Assembly (NCBI GenBank): GCA_014529385.2 | Contig: CM043964.1 | Span: forward strand, 134,640,420 to 134,704,419 | Reading direction: 5' to 3' | Source of the DNA: Adiantum capillus-veneris | Taxonomy: Eukaryota; Streptophyta; Polypodiopsida; Polypodiales; Pteridaceae | DNA length: 64,000 nucleotides | In this document: piece after piece, positions 1 through 11,303 of the stretch | Layout: each line of letters starts with the position of its first letter | Numbering within the stretch: the first letter of the stretch is position 1 | Notes under the pieces: model-generated | Databases searched by the model: none | Seen by the model: only the letters and a program-made list of their open reading frames with translations | What the model was told of the DNA's origin: nothing | Translations under genes and position numbers: made by a program

Positions 1-1383
1 CAATTCATTTGTCAATTGATTTGAGTAGCATTTCCTTATTGTTGATGTAGAAGGAATATGTACAAGAGGATGGTGATAGGTGTCTTTACATTAGGGTCTA
101 AAACCTGGATGACCAAAGGGAAAAAAACCCGGTGGGAAAAAAAATGCCTTTGGTATACGCGCTTATTGGAGTTGAGCAGTTGAACGTGAAGTACATGTTC
201 ATGAAAGGTGAGTGCTTGGGTGAAACACGGAAAGAGTGCCTGATGCAAGTGCCAATTATGGGACACTCTATATGCATATGAGAAATTTGTCAACAAAAGC
301 ATGCAATGTGAAAGAAGGAGATGATGGGTGTTTCGAGGAATAAATGCAGCACATGTGACATCAAAAGATGTCTCAATAGCTTCCACATTTCCAAGAAGGG
401 TTGTCGATGTAAAAGTTTCTCTACTCGTATCTCACTATGCTCAGTACGTGAGTGTCTTTTGGACCTTCTCCTTCACTTCACCAGACTTAAGTACTTAGAC
501 TTCGACTCTTTTGCTCACCTATACCAGCATGAGCGACAAGCGTAAATATGCTCAACTCTTCCAGCTTGAGCAGTACCTAGAATAGCTAAGACGCTTAGAC
601 CACAGAGAATATTACTTGAAGCTTTGGGACTAACACCTCACTCATTTTGTGGCTTAGCTACTCGACTCTGACTTGTATGACTTGTTGGTTGCATGTTGAC
701 ACTGCTTTGTGACAAGTTCTTCGGCTGTTGTAGTGGCTGTTGAGACATACTTCATGAAGTTTCATCGTTTTCCTGTACCTTCTTCTCTTTGTAGTGCTCA
801 GGCCTCTCGTCAGTCTTTTCTTCATGTGGATTATGGATTTTTTTATATTTTAATAATAAACAAAGAAAATCTTAAAACAACTCAATAGAAGAAAAATCAT
901 TCAAATAGAAATCTAAATGCTATGTACACTATACACATGTCCCTAGGGGCTCATATATGGATTTTGTCCCCATACTCCTCTGTAACACTACTATGAGGGC
1001 ATATACTCTAAATTTCGTCAAAAAATTATCACAATAAAACGCAAAAATTCAATGCCTCTCTCAAAACATTGCCTCTAATAGTCATAATGTTAGGTCCGCA
1101 TTCAGAATGCCTCCCCCCTTCCTATTTGGAGTCATCCTTTACGATAGGGTATCGCAAAGGGTATGTGTTGTGCTTGGGCAATTAAAAGTTGTGCATATGC
1201 AGGCCTTGTAATGTAGCCCTATTATGCATACACAGTCAACGCATGGAAAAGATTTATGTTGTGCAAGATGTGGGTATAAGCAATTTGCTTATTGGCATTT
1301 GTTGGCGAGGCTTCCTATTCTAAGCATTGTAATGGTCTTTGAAACTCCTGTATCGTTGCTTGATTGAAGCGACTTGCTCTCTT
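1..1383 (-). other. 3' noncoding part of element A
   Basis: I see no convincing gene here. The stretch follows the end of the element A reading frame. On the minus strand, 1111-1123 reads AGGAAGGGGGGAG, a polypurine tract very like the one next to the 3' LTR of element C. No LTR matching 8969-9925 follows it in the window, so it is either an internal tract or the LTR lies further left. Confidence 0.45.
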
Positions 1384-2862
1384 CTAATTGTACTGTAATC
1401 GTAGGAAGAATTGTAAGAATTCAAGCGGCGATGCACTGACAGGAGTTTTGTTGTTCTTCTTTGGGACCCATTTCTTTGCGATTATTGGTTGTTTTGTTGC
1501 TGGCTCTCGTTTGGGAACCCATACTTGCCCGTGCTTCGTTTGTGTTTGAAGAGACTTCTTTGGGATCCACCTTTTTGTTGTGTGAGTCAACAGTGGTCTT
1601 TGCTTCAGCCCTTGTACGCTTGGTTGGGGACGGGAGTTAGGCTTTGAAAGTTGATACTGTGGTTGTTTTGGAATCCAAATGAATTCCTGACTTTTTTGTG
1701 CTTGAATCAACTTCTTTGGAGCCCAAACCTGAGTTGTGAAAGCTTGCGACTTTGTGATATTCTTACCCGTTCATGCACGCTTTCCTTGTTTTTGTTTTGG
1801 TGTTGGATCTTGTGATTTGTCATTAGAGATCTTTGTCTTCTTGATCCATATCTGTTTTTGGCCGATCTGGCTTTTTGGTATCCAGATTTGTCGAGCTTTT
1901 TGGCTTTGACTTGTTGTCCTGTTCTTTTGACCTGTCATGGTTGTTGCTGAAGGGGTTGGTGATAGTGATGGCCTGAGTTGATGATAGGGGATGTCGTAAG
2001 ATTCATCACTATCACTACTATCCTCAGCAAGGTTGACTTCTTGTACTTTCCCTTGATTTTTTGGCTGGTAGTGGAAAGTTACTGTCTGTTTGCTCGTGGG
2101 TGGTAGTTTCTTGGAGGACTTTTCTAGCCCATTGATTAGAGCATTGTTAGCTCGTTGCTCTGGTTGTATTCCTCCTAGCTGAGTCTTTGCATCCATATTA
2201 GGAGCCATGTATGAGTATGATTGTGGTGGCTGTGTCTTCACGGAGGACTTTGGAATCCACTTTTGATGCACTTTATTCGTGTAGCGATGACATTGATTCC
2301 CGGGTCGTTGATCTTCTTGAAGCTCGAAGTATTCTACAGAGTCATAGAACTCGTCGTCTTCTTCATCTTTTGATTCTCCACATTTCTTTGTTTGCTCCTT
2401 ATTTTGAGAGCTTGTTGATGTCTGGATCTCTTCGTTTTCCTGGATTACACTCACTGCAAAATAAGGAACGACATCATAGCCATTTTCATCACAAAACTTT
2501 GTTGTGGGAGCATCCTCTACGGCGCACACGTCCAGAGTAGCCAAGATGTGTTCCCATCCAAAAGGCTCTAACTCTTCTTCAGGAAACGGTTCTGGGATAT
2601 AGTCATTATCCTCTATAAGCCGCTCTAGGATACATTCCTCACGTTTCAAGCTACCACATTGTGAAGCTCCACACATCCACAGTTCTTTAGGCTTACCTAA
2701 CCAAGCTAGAAGTTCTGATCCTGCTACTGTGGCGGAATCAAACTCCTCAACCGGTGTTCTCGTCACATCCCTATAGCTATGGTTCCTCAAGTTTATCTTT
2801 GTTATGGTTTCCATATGTCTCAGGTATATATGGTCATAACCCCAATCTTGGACCATTTTCAA
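1384..2862 (-). pseudogene. Element A: C-terminal tail with repeated W-[IV]-P-K motifs
   Basis: This continues the protease frame. It starts with residues following the ILGRPF motif (QDWGYDHIYLRHM), passes an acidic stretch, and ends in about eight copies of a short motif: KWIPKSS, IWIPKSQ, IWIKKTK, VWAPKKL, IWIPKQP, RWIPKKS, VWVPKRE, KWVPKKN. The spacers are rich in K, Q, T and P. One in-frame TGA near 1768 separates 1771-2862 from 1384-1710, and the frame continues across it. I do not recognise the tail as a named domain. Its basic and aromatic pattern could suit nucleic-acid or protein binding. Element C has the same tail with four copies. No reverse transcriptase follows. Confidence 0.7.
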
Positions 2863-2865
2863 TTG

Positions 2866-3160
2866 TCACATGAATGGTCTTCCCAGAATGATGTCATAGT
2901 TGTTCTTCTTGCCAAAGTCAACAACAACAAAAGGGTGTTCATATTCAATGCCACAAGAAGTAACAAGTACTTTTTCTAGCAGTCCTAGGGGCTTTTCCTT
3001 GTGTCCGTCTGCAAGCTGCAGGGTCATTCGTGTGGATATCAAGGCAGGTTTTCTCCATTTTTTCCAAACCTCTTTGGTTGCAATGGCCACACCAGCTCCA
3101 CTGTCAAGGATTGCCATGGTTTTTACATTATTGAATTCCATAGGAAGGGTGGTGTTTCCA
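2866..3160 (-). pseudogene. Element A: retropepsin-like aspartic protease
   Basis: The retroviral-type aspartic protease would cut the polyprotein. The active-site motif AILDSGAGVAI (D-S-G) lies near the start and the closing ILGRPFM motif near the end, about 75 residues apart, as expected for this fold. The frame is shifted relative to the upstream coding near 3150. A TGA immediately after ILGRPFM is absent at the same place in element B (Met-Gln-Gln), so it is a later mutation. The catalytic motif itself is intact, but the element can no longer make one continuous polyprotein. Confidence 0.85.
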
Positions 3161-4250
3161 TCTTCTCCTCGTAATACTCGTCTACCTTGTTTAATGGCAC
3201 TGGCCTAGTATTTAGTTGAGGCATTTCAAGCTCTTTGATGCCTTCCTCGATTTGAGTCATTGGGGTTTTTACACCAAATTTCTCTAGACATTTACCCACA
3301 GTAGTCCACATGTTTGGTCTTATTCTGAGCACTTCGGCTAACATTATTGTACAGGTGACTGGGGTAGATAAAATATCTACTAGCCCCTTTGAATCGATGG
3401 CCTTGTTGGGAGACAGTCTCTGTGATGGGACTGCAACCACATCTGACTTGGTCTCGTACTCTCCCATGTAGGACGGTAGTGTTCTTAGCGAATGGGGTTG
3501 ACTATCCATAGATTGTACAGATCCTTTGTTGCCCCAACACGATTGCACGTCTAGATTCATTTGAGATCCAGTCTCAAATTCCTCTATTGGTGGTAGAAAC
3601 ACTCCTCATTCATCACCAGTCTTGTCTACTAGTCTTCTTAGGTCATCGGCTTCATTGGCTTCTCTGACTTGTTTCCACAATTCGTCAAGACCATCTATCT
3701 CTTTACAATCCTCAGGTATAGCTTGGTGAAATCCCTTGGAAGAGTTATCCGTGGTATTCAGTACTATCCTTGGTTCTAATGCTGGGTCTTTGAGGTTTGG
3801 TATGTTCTCATGACTAGAATGTGGCTCTTTTAGTTTCTGGTTTGGTGGGATTAGTTGTGTAGGCATGACACGGATCACATCCTCAGGTTTTGCAACTGGT
3901 GGTTCTAGTAAAGCTTGGGCTGTTTGAATCATTTTCTGGCACATTTCAAACCTTTGCTTTTCTAGTTCCGCATAGGGATATGTCATCCACCTGTGTTCTT
4001 GGGTTTGGTTTTTTTTGAGCCTCACATCATAGGCTTTCAAGAGGGCATCTAATGTCTCATTAGCCTTCTCTACCAACACAGATCCTCTTGAACTAGCACT
4101 TCTCAGTTTCTCATCCGTGGATGGTTCTTCTAGAGGTTTAACCATCTGTGTAAGAGAAGGTGCCTCCTTTTCCTCATGTTGTTTTATCTTCTCCTCAGCT
4201 TCGGTAAGCTTCTCAGCTAGGGATTTTTTGCTCTCGTTCCCTGCGTGCTT
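3161..4250 (-). pseudogene. Element A: gag-to-protease linker region
   Basis: Two open segments (3606-4145 and 3123-3602) lie in one frame, divided by an in-frame TGA at 3606-3608. They encode a hydrophilic region with EIDGLDELWKQ and PPIEEFETGSQM, which element B also has (GLDELWKR and PPIEKIETGSQM). Upstream, around 4200-4345, a lysine/arginine-rich stretch is split by two frameshifts. A segment ending near 3260 (LAEVLRIRPNMWTTV) resembles a part of element C (LNIAKLMDFM). No known domain is recognised. It is probably a structural part of the gag-protease polyprotein. Confidence 0.6.
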
Positions 4251-4340
4251 TCATCCTAGTCTTTCTAGCTTTCCAACTATTTCGTTTGCTCTTGGTTTTC
4301 TGACTAGGTGCGTCTATCTTTGGTCCATCATCTTTTGGAC

Positions 4341-6347
4341 TCATGTCACACTTTTCGTGGTCTTTGTCTCTGGATTCTCATCAGCTTTCTTTTGAGCTTG
4401 TGCTCTCGTAACTACTTGAACTGGTACAACATTTTCAATTTCTGAGCTACTAGGGAGCTGAACAATCCCTAATACATTTGTCGTGATTTTCCTGATTTGG
4501 TTTGGGTTTTTCGAGCAATCGGGAATCAAGTGAGTGATGCCACACTCAAGACAATAGGCATTTACTTCAGTGATCTCCGTATGAGGACATTGTTTCACCA
4601 AGTGGCTGTCACGACTTTTGTGACAATCTGTCTCTGGTTGAGGAGATTCTTTTAACATTTCCTCTTGGCTATAAGCAAGCTTTGACCTAGATAAGCCGCT
4701 ATTTTCAATGAATCTCAATGTCCTTTCGTCCATTTCATACCTTCTTTCTTTTGACTGAAACCCAAGAGGTGGAGGTTATACCGGCCTCACTACTCCATGT
4801 GTTTCTCTCACATTTTGTTGCTCCGAAGGGTAGTTCTCACTTTGGTTGCTATACCACATTGCAGCGGGTACTGGCGTTGGTTTATTTGATGCTTCCATCA
4901 TTGGCATGTATCTCATGTCTATCGGCATTCTAGCACCTAGCAGCGGAGGTTGTTGTCCTAAGACAAGCTGTGGCCTTAAAACTCCTACTGGTCCTGGCAC
5001 ATTCTCCGTAATGTACCTAGGTGGAATAGGTGCTTCTGGAACAGGTTGTACATACCTCTCCCTAGCATTTTCCATGCTATAATAGCACTCTTCCTCCGTA
5101 TGGTTCGTCCATTTTCTCTCAATTTCACACCACTTCGGCTCTCCTGAATTAGACCTTACAAGAGGAATAAACCTCTTGACCAAGTCGTCGATAAGCTTTT
5201 CTTGATCAATAGGTGCCGTTGGCTTGGCAATGGACTCACTTATCTGTGAAACATTGTGCTGAGAGGATGTGTCATCTCCTTCACTCTTTAAGTCCTTTTT
5301 TTTGTATGCCTCACAGTTATCCACTAGATAAAGAGCTTTCAACTCGTTTAGCGTCATCCTCCTTATCATATGCAGATCCTTCTGAAGGCCCGCATGTCTC
5401 ATTCCCTGGATAAAGATCAGCATCAGTCGTGCTTGCGTAGGTAATTCCGCTCTTGGACAGAGCTTAACATATCTCTTGAGCCGTAATGATGCTTTGCGTA
5501 CTGTTTCATCCTCTTTCTGTTTGAATCTATGGATTTGCGAGACCGTGTTGTGAGCAATGCCTTTTGGCGAGAATTCTTCAATAAACTCCTCAAACAACTC
5601 ATCTAGGGTCTCAAAATCCCATTTTTCCACCGAGTCGAACCATGTAGCTGCATCATCTTCTAGAGTCAATCCAAATCCCGCAAACTGTGTTGCAAAATCT
5701 GAAACTTCCTTTGCTCTAATCACTCTTCTAAAAGCCGTTACGTGATCTCTCGGATCTTTATCTCCGGAGTATTTTCTGTTTACCCATTTCTGGACTTGGG
5801 ATGGTCTAACTCGTCAATTTTCTACAAGTCTAACCAGAGATTCTCCCAATCCTTCTCTCGTTATCGCTCTTGAAGGGAATCCTGGTGGCTCTCTTCTTGA
5901 AATTCCTATAGGAATTCTCGTGTTTGGTGGAGGCATTTGTGGTCCTTCATTGACCAAATATCCACCTCTTTCTAGTACAGTCTGCGGATTTTTGCTTTCT
6001 ACAACTCTGTATTCTTGTCCATACTTGTCGACAACTATAGATCTCCATTAACAGTCGACTCCGTATGTGTAGACATATAAGAGCTTGTAATCCGTTATCT
6101 CTTCTAGGTATGGATCTGAGCACCTATAAAGATTGACCTCATTGTCGTCAATGTATCTATATAGTCCTTCACTCTCATGACCAATCATCCAAACTCTCTC
6201 AACAAGATGGATCTTTATCAATTGCAAGTTTGGAAGATCCATTGTGGGAGGATATTCCTCTATCGTCGGATCTCCAAGCTTGTGTAAGTTGTGTTTGAAT
6301 CTAGGGTAGACATGATTTCTGGGCTTAAGAGCTTTTGGTTGGTTCAA
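4341..6347 (-). pseudogene. Element A: gag with zinc-knuckle-like motif
   Basis: This is the capsid/nucleocapsid polyprotein. The core resembles the plant retrotransposon gag family: an AATWFDSV-type segment, then FIEEFSPKG and QKEDETVRKASLRLK around 5550-5640. Upstream residues (WVNRKYSGDKDPRDHV) match the usual entry into that domain. Near 4530 there is one CCHC-like motif, CLECGITHLIPDC, with three rather than four residues between the second Cys and the His. In-frame stops at 4776-4778 (TAA), 5814-5816 (TGA) and 6048-6050 (TAA) interrupt an otherwise continuous frame, so the copy is dead. I chose 6347 as the first Met. Upstream there is only leader repeat sequence. Confidence 0.8.
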
Positions 6348-8949
6348 GTAGACTTAGTCCATTGTGTTCAAGTGCTTTGGTTAGGAAAAAGTCAAAACTA
6401 TGTGCAAAACCGCAACTGTTTCGTTTCGTCACAATTCTCGCAAATTTCGCTTTTAGACACTCCTGACTTCCGGATGAATTTTGAGGCCTCAAACGATGTT
6501 TTTTTCAAAGTTGACCTAAATGGTTGCCATTGGCACACTTAGTTCAAGTTTTGCTCTAAGATCTGTAGAGCCGCTCTCAGGCTACGTTTTGATATAAAAA
6601 CTTTTCCGATCCGATACCGTTTGTGAAAGTTATGGCCAAAACAGTGAAATGCAGTTTAGACTGGTCAAAATGAGTCCAAATTCAATTTTAAAAGAAGATT
6701 TGGGATCTCTGTGACACTGTGAAGACTTCTGTATGGTCAAAATTACAGTTGGACCCTAAAACTGGCCTAGAGATATCCTACGCTCAGTATTTAACAAAAT
6801 TTGGTCCATAGACTCCCCTTAAGTCCAGCAACACAATGGTATGCTCAGAATTTCATTTGGACCTAAAAATGGCCTTTAGATGTCTTTTTGCTCAGAATGA
6901 CTTGAAATTTTCACCCCAGATTCTCCTTGATGTGCTGATCACAGTGGTGTGCTCATAGGTTGGTTTGGAGTCCTAAATCAAGCTGAAGACATCCTACGCG
7001 TAGGATGTCTATCTGCTCAGATTTTGTCCAAACTTGATCCCAAGATTCTCCTAGTGCTCAGCAACCCAATGGTATGCTTAGATTTGAATTTGGATGCCAA
7101 TAGGTCAAGATTTGGGCTGCATAAGCTTCTAGTGCATTCCAAGAGTAGGATGTCTGACAATTCTTGTCTTTGCTTGGTAAATAGGCCAAACAAGGTCCAA
7201 ATTCCCTTTTGAAAAAGGATCTAGAATCCTTGAGACACTTAGAACCTCCCTATATGGCCAAAGTAGTTGACCACTTTATGACCCTGGAGACATCCTACGC
7301 GTAGGATGTCTTTTTGCTTTGTTTCAGCTCAAACTTGCACTGTAGCTTCCCCTTGATATGTTAAGCTCACAGCTATTTTTACTTTTTGATTCTGACACCT
7401 ATAGGTTGGTCAAATGATCAAGAATCTGTTCCAGAAGCCTGATGTCTATTCTGATGAATTCCTAAGTCAAATCAACTCCAAATTGGACCAAATTTGCCTA
7501 GGAGGCTTGCCTAAGGCTATACAACACCCTGCTATGTCCACAGTTTGAATTTGGCCTCTAAATCATGCCTTAGACATCCTACGCGTAGGATGTCTAACTG
7601 CTCAGAATTGCCCCAAATTTGAACCACAGACTCTTCTTAAGGTGCTGATCACTTTGGTATGCTCAAAATTAGTTTTGGAGTGCAAAATCACACAGAAGAC
7701 ATCCTACCCTGTTTGACCCCAGACTTGACCCACAGCTTCCCCTTGATGTCAGCAACCCAGTGGTATGCTTAGATTTGAGTTTGGATCTCAAAAGACCTCA
7801 AAACTAGCTATTCTTGCCTTTTTCAGTCAAAAATGCTAAAGTCTGTTCAATCTTCCTTTCACTGACCCAAATGAGATGAAATTTATCACAATACAATATT
7901 TAGAGCATGCCTTTGGAGTCATCCTATGGTTTGGTCTCAAAATTAGGCCTTGGACACAGTTTGGGTAGGATGTCTGGCAATTCTCGTCTTTTGGCTTTAA
8001 TGTGTCAAAATTTGGCCAAATTTCCACTTTCCAGGTGAAAATAGGGTAGAACCTACCTTCTAAACACACTGGTAACCTCAGATTTTCCAAAAAGTGCTCA
8101 GATCACCCTATAGACATCCTACGCGTAGGATGTCTACTGCTTAATTTTTGAGACTGAAGTATCCCTGATGCTTCCTTATGCTCTCAGCAAGTGCAAGTAT
8201 GCTTCACAATTGCAAAAACATGCAAAAATCACTCAATTTAAGCCTTTTCTGAAATTTTACGTTTTCTGACTCCGCCTTTTGGCTTTTGGTCAACAAAAAT
8301 AGGGAAAAACACTCAAGTCAATATGTTACTAGGGTAAAACCTACCCTCTGAACACACTGGTCAACTTAGAATTTCAAAATTTGGTCTCCAGAACCCCCTT
8401 GAGACATCCTACGCGTAGGATGTCTATGTTTACAGAATTGCAGGTTTTCTTCACAGAACCCTTGCAAACGCTCTTTTATATTCACACCATCACTCAGTCA
8501 TACAAAAATATCCACAAAAACTTGTTTAATGCATTTTTACCCTCAAAAGCACACTTTTTCATGATTTCAAATGCAATCAAGCACTTTAGCAAATAATTCA
8601 GTGCTGAATAGCTCTAGGTCAGAATCGGATCACTTACCTAAAGCTACTCCTACAAATCATATGGGGTTTTGCATCTATGAGTAGAAGAACGCTTCACTGC
8701 CACACACGGACTAGTAAACGCTTTTATCACCTCACAAATCACTCGACCACCAACAACTACTCTAATCCACAAATCCTAACTAAACCTATCTAGTCGCAGA
8801 CCCTCGGCAAGACACACGCTTCCTGGCTATCCACTTGATCACAGAATATCCTCTTCCGGATCCACTTAAGAAAAACGCTTTCTTTAGCCGAAATTAAATC
8901 AAGCAACCATCAGACGAGTGTTAGTAGGAAACCTACTTAGGTCCTTGTG
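6348..8949 (-). other. Element A: long 5' leader between PBS and gag
   Basis: This is about 2.6 kb with no protein-coding signal. It is made of degenerate repeats containing phrases such as TGGTATGCTCAGA and TTGATGTGCTGATCAC, plus the palindromes listed separately. The segment 8430-8949 nearest the PBS holds no repeats that I can recognise. Long repeat-bearing leaders are known in several plant Ty3 lineages. Confidence 0.6.
6770..8425. repeat. Array of perfect palindromes in the element A leader
   Basis: Five copies of a 24-bp perfect palindrome with core ACATCCTACGCGTAGGATGT lie at 6987-7010, 7288-7311, 7572-7595, 8112-8135 and 8402-8425. Two of them (7572 and 8112) extend to 26 bp. Half-sites or broken copies lie near 6770, 7145, 7697 and 7965. 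Spacings are near 140 or multiples (301, 284, 540, 290), so the palindromes ride on a tandem repeat. In RNA each would fold as a hairpin or pair with itself between two molecules. Confidence 0.9.
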
Positions 8950-8967
8950 TCCCCGGCAACGGTGCCA
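8950..8967 (-). other. Element A primer-binding site (tRNA-Asp type)
   Basis: On the minus strand this reads TGGCACCGTTGCCGGGGA, one mismatch from the complement of the plant tRNA-Asp 3' end. It lies one base from the LTR end. It sets the orientation of A as minus. Confidence 0.8.
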
Positions 8968-8968
8968 A

Positions 8969-9925
8969 TGTTGGACAGGAGCGACTCACACACCCATGAA
9001 GTGCATGCAAACACTACCTAGATCAACATAATGTCAATCGAGGACACAGATGACACGATAGGCACACGGAGGAAATCTCTTTAGCTTGTCAGGCTGAGAC
9101 TATCCTACACATACAACACTCTGGAAGGCCAACTATACCACAATCAAGAACCTCACTGCTCTCAACTACACCACCTAGCCACATACACACATACGGAAGG
9201 TAACTCACCTAATCATGCCAGATTCGTATGAAACTTAAGGAACACCATCCCCTCACTAGGATACACCTGTCCCTATGCTTCTACACGCAAAACCCTCACT
9301 CTAATCCCGTCTGCGGAAAACACGTAGGATGACATAGCAGAATTTTGAAAGTGCCCAAAACTGAAATTTATGAGTACCTATGCGTAGCTTATGTCGCCAC
9401 GATTCTATAGACTACTAGCACACAAAAAACAGACATCGTTTGATACACTTACGGCCACAAATAGCTCGTAGATGCGTCGGCGTGTGCGCTTCATCTCGTG
9501 TGGAATGCTTGGCGTTGTCGCGTAGCTCTCCTCGAGCCTACAGCAATGGTGCAGTCGGATCTCCAATGTGTTAAGCGAGCTGGGCGTAGCAAGAGGATAA
9601 AGCTCATGCTCACTCTCTTTCTCTCTCACACACAGTAGACGGCAACACTAAAGTTTTGATTATGAAAAAGTCTTCTTTACAAAATGACCTAGGTACCTTA
9701 TATACTAAGGCTACCTTAGGTTTAACCAAAAATGGGGTTGAAAGGGTCGAATGGCTTTGTATTTACAATCTGGAAGTGCCATTGCACCCTGGCTTCTGAA
9801 ACTAGAATAACTACTCATTACAAATGACGTTTATAGCCATAATCCGCAGCATTTCATAACTCGCAAAAGATAAGACTTTGGTGCAAAACTTGAGTTATGT
9901 TGTGTTGTTGACCCAGTGGTCAACA
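8969..9925 (-). repeat. Element A 5' LTR
   Basis: On the plus strand the block runs from TGTTGGAC to GTCAACA, giving the usual TG...CA ends and short inverted repeats. A TATA box on the minus strand (TATATAAGG) lies at 9696-9704. Element B has a diverged copy in the opposite orientation at about 21470-22342, sharing the TATA region and long stretches on both sides. The base-exact outer end at 9925 rests on the CAACA end and on the abrupt start of B coding sequence at 9926. Confidence 0.75.
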
Positions 9926-10668
9926 ACCAAGCTCAAGGACCCAGCATTAGAACCAAGGATAGTGTTGAATACCACGAATAACTCTTCCAAGGGATCTCAC
10001 CTAGCTATACTTGAGGGTTGTAAAGAAATAGTTGGTCTTGACGAATTGTGGAAACGAGTCAAAGAGGCCAATGAAGTCAGTGAGCTAAGCAGACAAGTAG
10101 ACCAGACCCGATGATGGAAGAGGAGCCTTCTCTTCCACCAATAGAGAAAATTGAGACTGGATCTCAAATGAATCCAGAAGTGCAATCGTATTGGGGAGAC
10201 AAAGGATTTGTACAGTCTATGGACAGTCAACCCCATTTGCTAGGAACATTACCGTCTATATGGGAGAGCACAAGGCCAAGTCAGATGTTATTGCAGTCCC
10301 ATCACAGAATTGTCTCTCAACAAGGTCATTAACTCAAAAGGGTTAATAGATATTCTATCTACCCGAGTCACAACATTAACCGATGAGAATACCTTTGTTA
10401 TTGTTGACTTTGGAAAAAAAAAACTATGACATCATTCTAGGAAGACCATTCATGCAACAATTGAAAATGGTCCACGACTGGGGTTACAACTATATCTACC
10501 TTAGACACATGGAAACCAAGACAAGGATAAACTTGAAAGACCATAGCTACAGGGATGTGACAAGAACACCGATTAAGGAGAGTTCAATTCCATTACGATA
10601 GCAAGATCATAATTTCTAGCATGGTTGGGTAAGCCTAAAGAACTATGGATGTGTGGAGCTTCACAATG
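9926..10668 (+). pseudogene. Element B: gag-protease fragment, left half
   Basis: The translation matches element A closely: LKDPALEPRIVLNTT, then PPIEKIETGSQM, then YDIILGRPFMQQLKMV and SYRDVTRTP. Frames change at about 10110 and 10330. Between 10375 and 10390 a large piece present in A is missing. The deletion removes the protease active-site D-S-G, so only the C-terminal ILGRPF end remains. The last bases before the element C insertion encode the CGASQ segment. Confidence 0.75.
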
Positions 10669-10902
10669 TGTGCGTGTATGTCGCACGTGTCAATGCAAGG
10701 AACTTGCCGATACACCATATGCTAGCCACAAATGGCTCCAAGCACACAACAAGCCTAAACTAGTAAGCTCAAAGATGACGATGGTGTGTCACTCACCGCT
10801 CTACGCTTCCTGTCATGGAGGATTCCTCGCCACGAAGAAGAGGGAGATGCCGCTACGCCACGCTCAACCGCCTTACCGCCATCGTGTCGCCGCAATGCTC
10901 GA

Positions 10903-10978
<76 letters not shown>

Positions 10979-11288
10979 ACACACACACACAAAGAGATGA
11001 AGAAGAAGAAGATGGAGATGGAGCAAGAGCACTCTTCAATTGCACAAATGAGAGAATAAGTGAATTTTAGGTTTAGTTGACTTTTATATGAGCTCACCCC
11101 ATTCACACTTGGGCACCCATGCTTAGCCAACTAATCCCTTGAACGTTCTAGTTAGAGTGCGCCTCTCATTGGCGATCACTCTTACCCTTTTCCTATTGGA
11201 CCAACAAGCCCGGTACCTGACTCTACCAAGTAAATAATAAAACGTCTATCGTAGGTGATATGGTGTCCGTGAGCCGTGAGGGTTAACA
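10669..11288 (-). repeat. Element C 3' LTR
   Basis: It matches 19445-20090 over its length, including the opening TGTGCG and the closing GGTTAACA on the plus strand. A TATA box (CATATAAAAG on minus) lies at 11081-11090. It contains a (CT)n run at 10907-10974 followed by a short CA run. That run is longer in CT and shorter in CA than in the other LTR. Confidence 0.93.
10907..10974. repeat. (CT)n microsatellite inside the element C 3' LTR
   Basis: There are about 34 uninterrupted CT units, downstream of the LTR TATA box when read on the minus strand. The sister LTR has the same repeat at 19682-19738, so the tract is an original part of the LTR. Confidence 0.97.
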
Positions 11289-11303
11289 TGCCCCCCTTCC
11301 TGA
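11289..11303 (-). other. Element C polypurine tract
   Basis: The minus strand reads TCAGGAAGGGGGGCA immediately before the 3' LTR. This is the expected position for the plus-strand primer of reverse transcription. Confidence 0.8.

Larger units (their letters stand above)
1..9925 (-). mobile_element. LTR retrotransposon A (partial, gag-protease type)
   Basis: Read on the minus strand this element has, in order, a 5' LTR (8969-9925), a tRNA-Asp-type primer-binding site (8950-8967), a 2.6-kb leader with palindromic repeats, and a broken gag-protease reading frame (6347 down to 1384). A noncoding 3' part then runs off the window. No reverse transcriptase or integrase is visible. The 3' LTR is not in the window, so full length is unknown. 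It is clearly related to B and C in protein sequence. PBS type and gag-pro order suggest the non-chromovirus (Athila-like) side of Ty3 elements, but without pol this is only a guess. Confidence 0.8.

Noticed and set aside
6900-8430. CRISPR-like array suggested by regularly spaced repeats
   Set aside because: The repeats are full palindromes within a longer tandem unit in a retroelement leader of a plant genome; spacers are similar to each other, unlike CRISPR.
10755-11130. Several open frames on both strands at the CT repeat
   Set aside because: They are long only because CT/GA dinucleotides contain no stop codons (poly Leu-Ser or Glu-Arg). No real protein.
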